From Avena insularis (Eukaryota; Streptophyta; Magnoliopsida; Poales; Poaceae): a DNA stretch of 64,000 bases. Location of the stretch: positions 124,001 to 188,000 of the forward strand of contig JAJUPC010000228.1 of assembly GCA_023614405.1 (NCBI GenBank), read 5' to 3'. A program made the position numbers and the translations under genes. Positions 22,754-37,700 of the stretch are shown one piece after another (within the stretch, counting starts at the first letter, position 1; each line of letters begins with the position of its first letter). Under the pieces are notes generated by a model. That model was given only the letters and a program-made list of their open reading frames with translations. It did not search any database and was not told the DNA's origin.

Positions 22754-25700
22754 GGGTCCACCAGTGTCATTGCATGTGTGCTCTTTTTACTAACAACAAC
22801 CAGAGTCATGGCATGTGTGTTCTCCTCAGAGACCACACATGGATCCACCAATGTCATTGCATGTGTGTTCTTTTTACTAACAACAACCAGAGTCATTGCA
22901 TGTGTGTTCTTTTCACATACCACACATGGATCCTCTAGTGTCATTGCATGTGTGTTCTTTTTACTAACAACAACCAGAGTCATTGAAATGTGTGTTCTCT
23001 TCAGAGACCAGACATGGATCCACCAGTGTCATTGCATGTGTGTTCTTTTTACAAACATCAACTAGAGTCATTGCATGTGTGTTCTTTTCACATACCACAT
23101 ATGGATCCACCGATGTCATTGCATGTGTGTTCTTTTCACAATCCACCTATGGATCCACCAGTGTCATTGCATGTGTGCTCTTTTTACTAATAACTACCAG
23201 AGTCATTGCATGTGTGTTCTCTTCAAAGACCACACATGGATCCACCAGTGTCATTGCATGTGTGTTCTTTTTACTAACAACAACCAAAGTGATTGAAATG
23301 TGTGTTGTCTTCAGACCACGCATGCATCCACCCATGTCATTGCACGTGTGTTCTTTTTACTAACAACAACTGGAGTCATTCCATGTGTGTTCCTTTCACA
23401 TACCACATATGGATCCACCAGTCTCATTGCATGTGTGTTATTTTCACAATCCACCTATGGATCCACCAGTGTCATTGCATGTGTGCTCTTTTTACTAACA
23501 ACAACCAGAGTCATTGCATGTGTGTTCTCTTCAGAGACCACACATGGATCCACCGGTGTCATTGCATGTGTGTTCTTTTTACTACCAACAACCAGAGTCA
23601 TTGAAATGTGTGTTCTCTTTAGAGACCACACATGGATCCACCAGTGTCATTGCATGTGTGTTCTCTTCAGAGACCACACATGGATCCACCAGTGTGATTG
23701 CATGTGTGTTCTTTTTACTAACAACAACTGGAGTCATTGCATGTGTGTTATTTTCACATACCACCTATGGGTCCACCAGTGTCATTGCATGTGTGCTATT
23801 TTCACAATCCACCTATGGATCCACTAGTGTTATTGCATGTGTGTTCTTTTTACTAACAACAATCAGAGTCATTGCATGTGTGTTCTTTTCACATACCACA
23901 CATGGATCCTCTAGTGTCATTGCATGTGTGTTTTTTTACTAACGACAACCAGAGTCATTGAAATGTGTGTTCTCTTCAGAGAGCAGACATGGATCCACCA
24001 GTGTCATTGCGTGTGTGTTCTTTTTACAAACATCAACTGGAGTCATTGCATGTGTGTTCTTTTCAAATACCACATATGGATCCACTAGTGTCATTGCATG
24101 TGTGTTCTTTTCACAATCCACCTATGGATCCACCAGTGTCATTGCATGTGTGCTCTTTTTACTAACAACAACCAGAGTCATTGCATGTGTGTTCTCTTAA
24201 GAGACCACACATGGATCCACCATAGTCATTGCATGCGTGTTCTTTTTACTAACAACAACCAGAGTCATTGAAATGTGTGTTGTCTTCAGAGACCAGACAT
24301 GGATCCACCAGTGTCATTGCATGTGTGTTCTTTTTACTAACAACAACTGGAGTCATTCCATGTGTGTTCTTTTCACATACCACATATGGATCCACCAGTG
24401 TCATTGCATGTGTGTTCTTTTCACAATCCACCTATGGATCCACCAGTGTCATTGCATGTGTGCTCTTTTTACTAACAACATATGGACAGAGTCATTGCAT
24501 GTGTGTTCTTTTCACAGACCACACATGGATCCACCAATGTCATTACATGTGTGTTCTTTTTACTAACAACAACTGAGTCATTGAAATGTGTTCTGTTTAG
24601 AGACCACACATGGATCAACCAGTGTCATTGCATGTGTGTTCTCTTCAGAGACCACACATGGATCCACCAGTCTCATTGCATGTGTGTTCTTTTCACAATC
24701 CACCTATAGATCCACCAGTGTCATTGCATGTGTGCTCTTTTTACTAACAACAACAAGAATCGTTGCATGTGTGTTCTCTTCAGACTACACATGGATCCAC
24801 CGAGGTCATTGCATGTGTGTTCTTTTTACTACCACATATGAACAACAGTCATTGAAATGTGTGTTCTCTTCAGAGTCCACATGGATCCACCATTGTCATT
24901 GCATGTGTGCTCTTTTTACTAACAACAACCTGAGTCATTGCATGTGTGTTCTTTTTATAGACCACACATGGATCCACCAGTGTCATTGCATGTGTGTTCT
25001 TTTCACTAACAACAACAGAGTCATTGCATGTGTGTTCTTTTCACAGACCACATATGGATCCACATGTCATTGCACGTGTGTTCTTTTCACAGACCACACA
25101 TGGATCCACAGTGTCATTGCATGTGTGCTCTTTTTACTAACACACATTGTCATTGCATGTGTGTTATTTTCACATACCACATATGGATCCACATTGTCAT
25201 TGCATGTGTGTTCTTTTCACAATCCACCTATGGATCCACCAATGTCATTGCATGTGTTCTTTTTACTAACATGGACAACAGTCATTGCATGTGTGTTCTT
25301 TTCACATACCACATGGATCCACTAGTGTCATTCCATGTGTGTTCTTTTACTAAGAACAACAGTGTCATTGAAATGTGTGTTCTTTTCACAGACCACATAT
25401 GGATCCACCAGTGTCATTGCATGTGTGCTCTTTTACTAACAACATACCAGAGTCATTGCATGTGTGTTCTTTTCACAGACCACACATGGATCCTTGTCAT
25501 TGCATGTGTGTTCTTTTACTAACAACAACCAGTCATTGAAATGTGTGTTCTCTTTAGAGACCACACATGGATCCACATTGTCATTGCATGTGTGTTCTTT
25601 CAGACCACATATGGATCCACCAGTGTCATTGCATGTGTGTTCTTTTTACTAACATGGACAACTAGAGTCATTGCATGTGTGTTCTTTTCACATACCACAT

Positions 25701-26770
25701 ATGGATCCACAGATGTCATTGCATGTGTGTTCTTTCACAATCCACATATGGATCCACTAGTGTCATTGCATGTGTGTTCTTTTTACTCACATATGACATA
25801 CCAGTCATTGCATGTGTGTTCTTTTCACATACCACACATAGATCCACTAGTGTCATTGCATGTGTGTTCTTTTTACTAACAACATCTGAACTGTAGTCAT
25901 TGCATGTGTGTTCTTTTTAGAGACCACATATGGATCCACTAGAAGTCATTGCATGTATGTTCTTGTCATGACCCACACATGGATCCACCAATGCCATTGC
26001 ATGTGCGTTCTTTTCACTAACCACATATGGATCCACTAGAGTCATTGCATGTGTGTTCTTTTCACTAACCACATATGGATCCACAATGTCATTGCATGTG
26101 TGTTCTTTTCACAATCCACCTATGGATCCACTAGTTCATTGCATGTGTGTTCTTTTACTAACTACATATGATAGAGTCATTGCATGTGTGTTCTTTTCAC
26201 ATACCACACATGGATCCACTAGTGTCATTGCATGTGTGTTTGTTTACTATGGACCACATATGGACCGTGTCATTGAAATGTGTGTTCTCTTCACAGACCA
26301 CACATGGATCCACCAGTGTCATCGCATGTGTGTTCTTTTTACAAACATCAACTGGAGTCATTGCATGTGTGTTCTTTTCACATACCACATATGGATCCAC
26401 CGATGTCATTGCAAGTGTGTTCTTCTCACAATCCACATATGGATCCACCAATGTCATTGCATGTGTGTTCTTTTACTAACCACATAGATCCACAGGTCAT
26501 TGCATGTGTGTTCTCTTGAGACTACACATGGATCCACCAGTGTCATTGCATGTGTGTTCTTTTACACAACAGACCATATGGATCCACCAAAGGTCATTGC
26601 ATGTGTGTTCTTTTCTACCAACATATGGAGTCATTCCATGTGTGTTCTTTTAACATACCACATATGGATCCACCAGTGTCATTGCATGTGTGTTCTTTTC
26701 CCAATCCACATATGGATCCACCATTGTCATTGCATGTGTTCTCTTTTTACTAACAACAACGAGTCATTGC
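22749..26770. repeat. Satellite array, block 2a (mixed 48/39-bp, becoming degenerate)
   Basis: This continues block 1 after element 1, with the same 48-bp classes and 39-bp monomers and GAAATG-marked units (starts near 22979, 23289, 23601, 23957 and 24267). From about 24.5 kb monomers become irregular: tails such as TACTAACATGGACAACAG, ACTCACATATGACATACC and TACTATGGACCACATATGG mix the 39-bp tail with the 48-bp core. The last clear 39-bp type tail is near 26750. No gene is seen. Confidence 0.94.
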
Positions 26771-27579
26771 ATGTGTGTTCTTTTCAGAGACCACATATGG
26801 ATCCACCAAGTGTCATTACATGTGTGTTCTTTTACATAACATATGGAACAACCAGAGTCATTGAAATGTGTGTTCTTTTCAGACCACATATGGATCCATT
26901 GTCATTGCATGTGTGTTCTTTTCAGACCACATGGATCAAACCACCATTGTCATTGCATGTGTGTTCTTTTCACAATGCACATATAGATCCACCAGTGTCA
27001 TTGCATGTGTGTTCTTTTCACATACCACATATGGATCCACCAGAAGTCATTGCATGTGTGTTCTTTTCACAAACCACATATGGATCAACCAGTTCATTGC
27101 ATGTGTTCTTTTTACAAACCACATATTGATCCACTAGTGTCATTGAAATGTGTGTTCTTTTCACATACCACATAAGGATCCACCAGTGTCATTGCATGTG
27201 TGTTCTTTTCATTGACGACATATGGATCCACGAGTGTCATTTCATGTGTGTTCTTTTCATAGACCACATATGGATCCACCAGCGTCATTGCATGTGTGTT
27301 ATTTTCACAGACAAAATATGGATCCACTAGAGTTCATGGCATGTGTGTTCTTTTCACAGACCACATATGGATCCACCAGTGTCATTGCATGTGTGTTCTT
27401 TTCAGAGACCACATATGGATCCACCATTTTCATTGCATGTGTGTAATTTTCACAAACCACATATGGATCCACTAGAGTCATTGCATGTGTGTTCTTTCCA
27501 TGCACCACATATGGATCCACCAAGTCATTGCAAGTGTGTTCTTTTCACCATCCACCTATGGATCCACCAGTGTTCATTA

Positions 27580-30246
27580 CATGTGTGTTCTTTTCATTAA
27601 CCACAATAGAGTCATTGCATGTGTGTTCTTTTCACATCACATATGGATCCACTAGTGTCATTGCATGTGTGTTCTTTTCATACTATATGTATACACAAGT
27701 GTCATTGCATGTGTGTTCTTTACACAGACCACATATGGATCCACCATTATCATTGCATGTGTGTTCTTTTCACATACCACATATGGAACCACCATTGTCA
27801 TTGCATGTGTGTTCTTTTCACATACCACATATGGATCCACCAATGTCATTGCATGTGTGTTCTTTTCACAGACCATATATGGATCCACCAATGTCATTGC
27901 ATGTTTGTTCTTTTCATAGACCACATATAGATCCACCAGTGTCATTGCATGTGTGTTCTTATCACAGACCACATACAGATCCACCAGTGTCATTTCATGT
28001 GTGTTCTTTTCACACAACACATATGGATCCACTAGTGTTATTGCATGTCTATTCTTTTCACAGACCACATATGGATCCACCAGAGTCACTGCATGTGTGT
28101 TCTTTTCACATACCACATATGGAACCACCAGTGTCATTGCATGTGTGTTCTTATCAGAGACCACATATGGATCCACCATTGTCATTGCATGTGTGTTCTT
28201 TTCATAGACCACGTATCGATCCACCAGTGTCATTGCATGTGTGTTCTTTTCACAGACCACATATGGGTCCACAAGTGTCATTGCTGTTGTGTTCTTTTCA
28301 CAGACCACATATGGATCCACCAGTGTCATTGCATGTGTGTTCTATTCACAGACCATATATGGATCCACAAGTGTCATTGCATGTGTGTTCTTTTCACAAA
28401 CCACGTATGGATCCACCATTGTCATTGCATGTATGTTCTTTTCACATACCACATATGGAACCACCATTGTCATTGCATGTGTGTTCTTTTCACAGACTAC
28501 ATATGGATCCACCAATGTCATTGCATGTGTGTTCTTTTCACAGACCATATATCGATCCACCAATGTCATTGCATGTTTGTTCTTTTCATAGACCACATAT
28601 GGATCCACCAGTGTCATTACATGTGTGTTCTTATCACACCCCACATATGGATCCACCAGTGTCATTTCATGTGTGTTCTTCTCACACACCACATATGGAT
28701 CCACCAGTGTCATTGCCTGTGTGTTCTTTTCACAGACCACATGTGGATCCACCAGAGTCATTGCATGTGTGTTCTTTTCACATACCACATATGGAACCAC
28801 CAGTGTCATTGCATGTGTGTTCTTTTCACAGACCACATATGGATACACCATTGTCATTGCATGTGTGTTCTTTTCATAGACCACGTATCAAACCACCATT
28901 GTCATTGCATGTGTGTTCTTTCCACAGACCACATATGGATCCACCCGTGTTATTGCATGTGTGTTCTTTTAACATACCACATATGGATCCACTAGAGTCA
29001 TTGAAATGTGTGTTCTTTTCACAAACCACATATGGATCAACCAGAGTTTATTACATGTGTGTTCTTTTCACAAACCACATATGGATCCACTAGTGTCATT
29101 GAAATGTTTGTTCTTTTCACAAACCACATATGGATCCACCAGAGTCATTGCATGTGTGTTCTTTTCACAGACCACATATGGATCCACTAGTGTCATTTCA
29201 TGTGTGTTCTTTTCATAGACCACATCTGGATCCACTAGAGTCATTGCATGTGTGTTCTTTTCACAGACCAAATATGGATCCACTAGAGTTCATTGCATGT
29301 GTGTTCTTTTCACAGACCACGTATGGATCCACCAGTGTCATTGCATGTGTGTTCTTTTCACAAACCACATATGGATCCACTAGAGTGATTGCATGTGTGT
29401 TCTTTTCACAGACCACATATGGATGCACCAGAGTCATTGCAAGTGTGTTCTTTTCACAGACCCCATATGGATCCACCAGAGTTCATTACATGTGTGTTCT
29501 TTTAATTAACCACGGATAGAGTCATTTCATATGTGTTCTTTTCACAGACTACATATGGATCCACTAGTGTCATTGCATGTGTGTTCTTTTCACAGACCAT
29601 ATATGGATCCACAAGTGTCATTGCATGTGTGTTCTTTTCACAAACCACATATGGATCCACCATTATCATTGCATGTGTGTTCTTTTCACATACCACATAC
29701 GGAACCAACATTGTCATTGCATGTGTGTTCTTTTCACAGACCACATATGGATCCACCAATGTCATTGCATGTGTGTTCTTTTCACAGACCATATATGGAT
29801 CCACCAATGTCATTGCATGTTTGTTATTTTCATAGACCACATATAGATCCACCAGTGTCATTGCATGTGTGTTCTTATCACAGACCACATACAGATCCAC
29901 CAGTGTCATTTCATGTGTGTTCTTTTCACACAACACATATGGATCCACCAGTGTTATTGCATGTCTATTCTTTTCACAGACCACATATGGATCCACCAGA
30001 GTCACTGCATGTGTGTTCTTTTCACATACCACATATGGAACCACCAGTGTCATTGCATGTGTGATCTTATCAGAGACCACATATGGATCCACCATTGTCA
30101 TTGCATGTGTGTTCTTTTCATAGACCACGTATCGATCCACCAGTGTCATTGCATGTGTGTTCTTTTCACAGACCACATATGGGTCCACAAGTGTCATTGC
30201 TGTTGTGTTCTTTTCACAGACCACATATGGATCCACCAGTGTCATT
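27580..30246. repeat. Higher-order duplication, offset 1,916 bp
   Basis: Monomer order and rare variants at about 27.58-28.33 kb recur at 29.50-30.25 kb with a constant offset of 1,916 bp: the TTATCACAGACCACATACAG monomer at 27.95 and 29.87 kb, and the GCTGTTGTGTTC variant at 28.28 and 30.20 kb. A third related unit follows at about 31.5-32.2 kb (offset ~1,958 bp). Confidence 0.8.
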
Positions 30247-33200
30247 GCATGTGTGTTCTTTTCACAAACCACATATGGATCCACCAGTGTCATTGAAATG
30301 TTTGTTCTTTTGACAGACCACATATGGATCCACCAGTGTCATTGCATGTGTGTTCTTTTCACAGACCACATATGAATCCACAAGTGTCATTGCATGTGTG
30401 TTCTATTCACAGACCATATATGGATCCACAAGTGTCATTGCATGTGTGTTCTTTTCACAAACCACATATGGATCCACCATTGTCATTGCATGTATGTTCT
30501 TTTCACATACCACATATGGAACCACCATTGTCATTGCATGTGTGTTCTTTTCACAGACCACATATGGATCCACCAATGTCATTGCATGTGTGTTCTTTTC
30601 AGATACCATATATGGATCCACCAATGTCATTGCATGTTTGTTCTTTTCATATACCACATATGGATCCACCAGTGTCATTACATGTGTGTTCTTATCACAC
30701 CCCACATATGGATCCACCAGTGTCATTTCATGTGTGTTCTTTTCACACACCACATATGGATCCACCAGTGTCATTGCATGTCTGTTCTTTCAACAGACCA
30801 CATATGGATCCACCAGAGTCATTGCATGTCTGTTCTTTTCACATACCACATTGGAACCACCAGTGTCATTGCATGTGTGTTCTTTTCACAAACCAGATAT
30901 GGATACACCATTGTCATTGCATGTGTGTTCTTTTCATAGACCACATATGGATCCACCAGTGTCATTGCATGTGCGTTCTTTTCACAGACCACATATGGAT
31001 CCACTAGTGTCATTGCATGTATGTTCTTTTCATAGACCACATATGGATCCACCATTATCATTGCATGTCTGTTCTTTTCACAAACCACATATGGATCCAC
31101 TAGAGTGATTGCATGTGTGTTCTTTTCACAAACCACATATGGATCCACCATTATCATTGCATGTGTGTTCTTTTCACATACCACATAGGGAACCAACATT
31201 GTCATTGCATGTGTGTTCTTTTCAGAGACCACATATGGATCCAAAAATGTCATTGCATGTGTGTTCTTTTCACAGACCATATATGGATCCACCAATGTCA
31301 TTGCATGTTTATTCTTTTCATAGACCACATATAGATTCACCAGTGTCATTGCATGTGTGTTCTTATCACAGACCACATACAGATCCACCAGTGTCATTGC
31401 AAGTGTGTTCTTTTCACAGACCCCATATGGATCCACTAGAGTTCATTACATGTGTGTTCTTTTCATTAACCACGGATAGTCATTTCATATGTGTTCTTTT
31501 CACAGACCACATATGGATCCACTAGTGTCATTGCATGTGTGTTCTTTTCACAGACCATATATGGATCCACAAGTGTCATTGCATGTGTGTTCTTTTCACA
31601 AACCACATATGGATCCACCATTATCATTGCATGCGTGTTCTTTTCACATACCACATAGGGAATCAACATTGTCATTGCATGTGTGTTCTTTTCAGAGACC
31701 ACATATGGATCCAAAAATGTCATTGCATGTGTGTTCTTTTCACAGACCATATATGGATCCAACAATGTCATTGCATGTTTATTTTTTTCATAGACCACAT
31801 ATAGATCCACCAGTGTCATTGCATGTGTGTTCTTATCACAGACCACATACAGATCCACCAGTGTCATTTCATGTGTGTTCTTTTCACACACCACATATGG
31901 ATCCACCAGTGTCATTGCATGTCTATTCTTTTCACAGACCACATATGGATCCACCAGAGTCATTGCATGTGTGTTCTTTTCACATACCACATATGGAACC
32001 ACCAGTGTCATTGCATGTGTGTTCTTTTCACAGACCACATATGGATCCACCATTGTCATTGCATGTGTGTTCTTTTCATAGACCACATATCGATCCACCA
32101 GTGTCATTGCATGTGTGTTCTTTTCACAGACCACATATGGGTCCACAAGTGTCATTGCTGTTGTGTTCTTTTCACATACCACATATGGAACAACCAGTGT
32201 CATTGCATGTGTGTTCTTTTCATAGACCACATATGTAACCACCATTGTCATTGCATGTGTGTTCTTTTCACAGACCACATATGGATCCACCAGTGTCATT
32301 GCATGTGTGTTATTTTCACATACCACATATGGATCCACCAGAGTCATTGAAATGTGTGTTCTTTTCACAAACCACATATGGATCCACCAGAGTTTATTGC
32401 ATGTGTGTTCTTTTCACAAACCACATATGGATCCACTAGTGTCATTGAAATGTTTGTTCTTTTCACAAACCACATATGGATCCACCAGAGTCATTGCATG
32501 TGTGTTCTTTTCACAGACCACATATGGATCCACTAGTGTCATTTCATGTGTGTTCTTTTCATAGACCACATATGGATCCACTAGAGTCATTGCATGTATG
32601 TTCTTTTCACAGACCAAATATGGATTCACCAGAGTTCATTGCATGTGTGTTCTTTTCACAGATCACATATGGATCCACTAGTGTCATTGCATGTGTGTTC
32701 TTTTCACAGACCACATATGGATCCACTAGTGTCATTGCATGTGTGTTCTTTTCACAGACCACATATGGATGCAGCAGAGTAATTGCATGTGTGTTCTTTT
32801 CACAGACCCCATATGGATCCCCCAGAGTTCATTGTAGGTGTGTTCTTTTCATTAACCACAGATAGAGTCATTTCATATGTGTTCTTTTCACAGACCACAT
32901 ATGGATCCACCAGCGTCATTGCATGTGTGTTCTTTGCACAGACCACATATGGCTCCACCAGAGTCATTGAAATGTTTGTTCTTTTCACAAACCACATATG
33001 GATGCACCGGTGTCACTGCATGTGTGTTCTTTTCACAGACCACATATGTATCCTCCCGAGTTCATTGCCTATGTGTTCTTTTCGCAAACCAAATATGGAT
33101 CCACCAGTGTCATTGCATGTGTGTTCTTTTCACATACTACATATGGATCCACCAGAGTCATTGCATGTGTGTTCTTTTCACAGACCACATATGGATCCAC

Positions 33201-34799
33201 TAATGCCATGGCATGTGTGTTATTTTCACAAACCACATATGGATCCACCAGTGTCATTGCATGTGTTTTCATTTCACAGACCACATATGGATCCACCAGT
33301 ATCATTGCATGTCTGTTCTTTTCACAAACCACATATGGATCCACCAGAGTCATTTGCATGTTTGTTCTTTTCACAGACCACATATGGATGCACCAGAGTC
33401 ATTGCATGTGTGTTCTTTTCACAGACCCCATATGGATCCACCAGAGTTCATTGCATGTGTGTTCTTTTCATTAACCACAGATATAGTCATTTCATATGTG
33501 TTCTTTTAACAGACCTGATATGGATCCACTAGTGTCATTGCATGTGTGTTCTTTTTATAGACCATATATGGATCCACAAGTGTCATTGCATGTTTTTTCT
33601 TTTCACAAACCACATATGGATCCACCATTATCATTGCATGTGTGCTTTTTTCACATACCACATATGGAACCAGCATTGTCATTGCATGTGTGTTCTTTTC
33701 ACAGACCACGTATGGATCCACCAATGTCATTGCATGTGTGTTCTTTTCACAGAACATATATGGATCCACCAATGTCATTGCATGTTTGTTCTTTTCATAG
33801 ACCACATATGGATCCACAGGTGTCATTGCATGTGTGTTCTTATCACAGACCACATACAGATCCACCAGTGTCATTTCATGTGTGTTCTTTTCACACACCA
33901 CATATGGATCCACCAGTGTCATTGCATGTCTGTTCTTTTCACAGACCACATATGGATCCACCAGAGTCATTGCATGTGTGTTCTTTTCACATACCACATA
34001 TGGATCCACCAGTGTCATTGCATGTGTGTTCTTTTCATAGACCACATGTGGATCCACCATTGTCATTGCATGTGTGTTCTTTTAACATACCACATATGGA
34101 TCCACCAGTGTCATTGCATGTGTGTTCTTTTCACATACCACATATGGATCCACCAGAGTCATTGAAATGTGTGCTCTTTTCACAAACCACATATGGATCC
34201 ACCAGTGTTTATTGCATGTGTGTTCTTTTCACAAACCACATATGGATCCACTAGTGTCATCGAAATGTTTGTTCTTTTCACAAACCACATATGGATCCAC
34301 CAGAGTTCATTGCATGTGTGTTCTTTTCATTAACCACAGATAGAGTCATTTCATATGTGTTCTTTTCACAGACCACATATGGATCCACCAGTGTCATTGA
34401 CTGTGTGTTCTTTGCACAGACCACATATGGATCCACCAGAGTCATTGAAATGTTTGTTCTTTTCACAAACCACATATGGATCCGCCGGTTTCACTACATG
34501 TGTGTCACAGACCACATATGGATCCTCCCGAGTTCATTGCCTGTGAGTTCTTTTCACAAACCAAATATGGATCCACTAGTGTCATTGCATGTGTCTTCTT
34601 TTCACATACTACATATGGATCCACCAGAGTCATTGCATGTGTGTTCTTTTCACAGACCACATATGGATCCACTAGTGTCATGGCATGTGTGTTATTTTCA
34701 GAAACCACATATGGATCCACCAGTGTCATTGCATGTGTGTTCTTTTCACAGACCACATATGGATCCACCAGTATCATTGCATGTCTGTTCTTTTCACAA

Positions 34800-37700
34800 A
34801 CCACATATGGATCCACCAGAGTCATTGCATGTGTGTTCTTTTCACAGGCCACATATGGATGCACCAGAGTCATTGCATGTGTGTTCTTTTCACAGACCCC
34901 ATATGGATCCACCAGAGTTCATTGCATGTGTGTTCTTTTCATTAACCATAGATAGAGTCATTTCATATGTGTTCTTTTCACAGACCTGATATGGATCCAC
35001 TAGTGTCATTTCATGTGTGTTCTTTTCACAGACCATATATTGATCTACAAGTGTCATTGCATGTGTGTTCTTTTCACAAACCACATATGGATCCACCATT
35101 ATCATTGCATGTGTTTTTTTTCACATACCACATATGGAACCTGCATTGTCATTGCATGTGTGTTCTTTTCATAGACCACATATGGATCCACCAATGTCAT
35201 TGCATGTGTGTTCTTTTCACAGACCATATATGGATCCACCAATGTCAGTGCATGTTTGTTCTTTTCATAGCCCACATATTGATCCACCAGTGTCATTGCA
35301 TGTGTGTTCTTATCACAGACCACATACAGATCCACCAGTGTCATTTCATGTGTGTTCTTTTCACACACCACATATGGATCCACCAGTGTCATTGCATGTC
35401 TGTTCTTTTCAAAGACCACATATGGATCCACTAGAGTCATTTCATGTGTGTTCTTTTCACATACCACATATGGATCCACCAGTGTCATTGCATGTGTGTT
35501 CTTTTCACAGACCACATATGGATCCACCATTGTCATTACAAGTGTGTTCTTTTCATAGACCACATATCGAACCACCATTGTCATTGCATGTGTGTTCTTT
35601 TCACAGACCACATATGGATCCATCAGTGTAATTGCATGTGTGTTCTTTTCACATACCACATATGGATCCACCAGAGTCATTGCATGTGTGTTCTTTTCAC
35701 AGGCCACATATGGATGCACCAGAGTCATTGCATGCGTGTTCTTTTCACAAACCCCATATGGATCCACCAGAGTTCATTGCATGTGTGTTCTTTTCATTAA
35801 CCACAGATAGAGTCATTTCATATGTGTTCTTTTCACAGACCTGATATGGATCCACCAGTGTCATTGACTGTGTGTTCTTTGCACAGACCACATATGGATC
35901 CACCAGAGTCATTGAAATGTTTGTTCTTTTCACAAACCACATATGGATCCACCATTATCATTGCATGTTTTTTTTTCACATACCACATATGAAACCAGCA
36001 TTGTCATTGCATGTGTGTTCTTTTCACAGACCACATATGGATATACCAATGTCATTGCATGTGTGTTCTTTTCACAGACCATATATGGATCCACCAATGT
36101 CATTGCATGTTTGTTCTTTTCATAGACCACATATGGATCCACCAGTGTCATTGCATGTGTGTTCTTATCACAGACCACAGACAGATCCACCAGTGTAATT
36201 TCATGTGTGTTCTTTTCACACACCACATATGGATCCACCAGTGTCATTGCATGTCTGTTCTTTTCACAGACCACATATGGATCCACTAGAGTCATTGCAT
36301 GTGTGTTCTTTTCACATACCACATATGGATCCACCAGTGTCATTGCATGTGTGTTCTTTTCACAGACCACATATGGATCCACCAGAGTCATTGAAATGTT
36401 TGTTCTTTTCACAAACCACATATGGATCCACCGGTTTCACTGCATGTGTGTTCTTTTCACAGACCACATATGGATCCTCCCGAGTTCATTGCCTATGTGT
36501 TCTTTTCACAAACCAAATATGGATCCACCAGTGTCATTGCATGTTTGTTCTTTTCACATACTACATATGGATCCACCAGAGTCATTGCATGTGTGTTCTT
36601 TTCACAGACCACATATGGATCCACTAGTGTCATGGCATGTGTGTTATTTTCAAAAGCCACATATGGATCCACCAGTGTCATTGCATGTGTGTTCTTTTCA
36701 CAGACCACATATGGATCCACCAGTATCATTGCATGTCTATTCTTTTCACAAACCACATATGGATCCACCAGAGTCATTGCATGTGTGTTCTTTTCACAGG
36801 CCACATATGGATGCACCAGAGTCATTGCATGTGTGTTCTTTTCACAGACCACATATGGATCCACCAGTATCATTGCATGTCTGTTCTTTTCACAAACCAC
36901 ATATGGATCCACCAGAATCATTGCATGTGTGTTCTTTTCACAGGCCACATATGGATGCACCAGAGTCATTGCATGTGTGTTCTTTTCACAGACCCCATAT
37001 GGATCCACCAGAGTTCATTGCATGTGTGTTCTTTTCATTAACCATAGATAGAGTCATTTCATATGTGTTCTTTTCACAGACCTGATATGGATCCACTAGT
37101 GTCATTTCATGTGTGTTCTTTTCACAGACCATATATTGATCTACAAGTGTCATTGCATGTGTGTTCTTTTCACAAACCACATATGGATCCACCATTATCA
37201 TTGCATGTGTTTTTTTTCACATACCACATATGGAACCTGCATTGTCATTGCATGTGTGTTCTTTTCATAGACCACATATGGATCCACCAATGTCATTGCA
37301 TGTGTGTTCTTTTCACAGACCATATATGGATCCACCAATGTCATTGCATGTTTGTTCTTTTCATAGCCCACATATTGATCCACCAGTGTCATTGCATGTG
37401 TGTTCTTATCACAGACCACATACAGATCCACCAGTGTCATTTCATGTGTGTTCTTTTCACACACCACATATGGATCCACCAGTGTCATTGCATGTCTGTT
37501 CTTTTCAAAGACCACATATGGATCCACTAGAGTCATTTCATGTGTGTTCTTTTCACATACCACATATGGATCCACCAGTGTCATTGCATGTGTGTTCTTT
37601 TCACAGACCACATATGGATCCACCATTGTCATTACAAGTGTGTTCTTTTCATAGACCACATATCGAACCACCATTGTCATTGCATGTGTGTTCTTTTCAC

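Noticed and set aside
27489..29093. 534-codon open frame with 16-residue repeats as a gene for a repeat protein
   Set aside because: Four of six frames are open across the same DNA, the peptide changes frame freely elsewhere, and the DNA is plainly satellite. There is no promoter, signal peptide or terminal domain.
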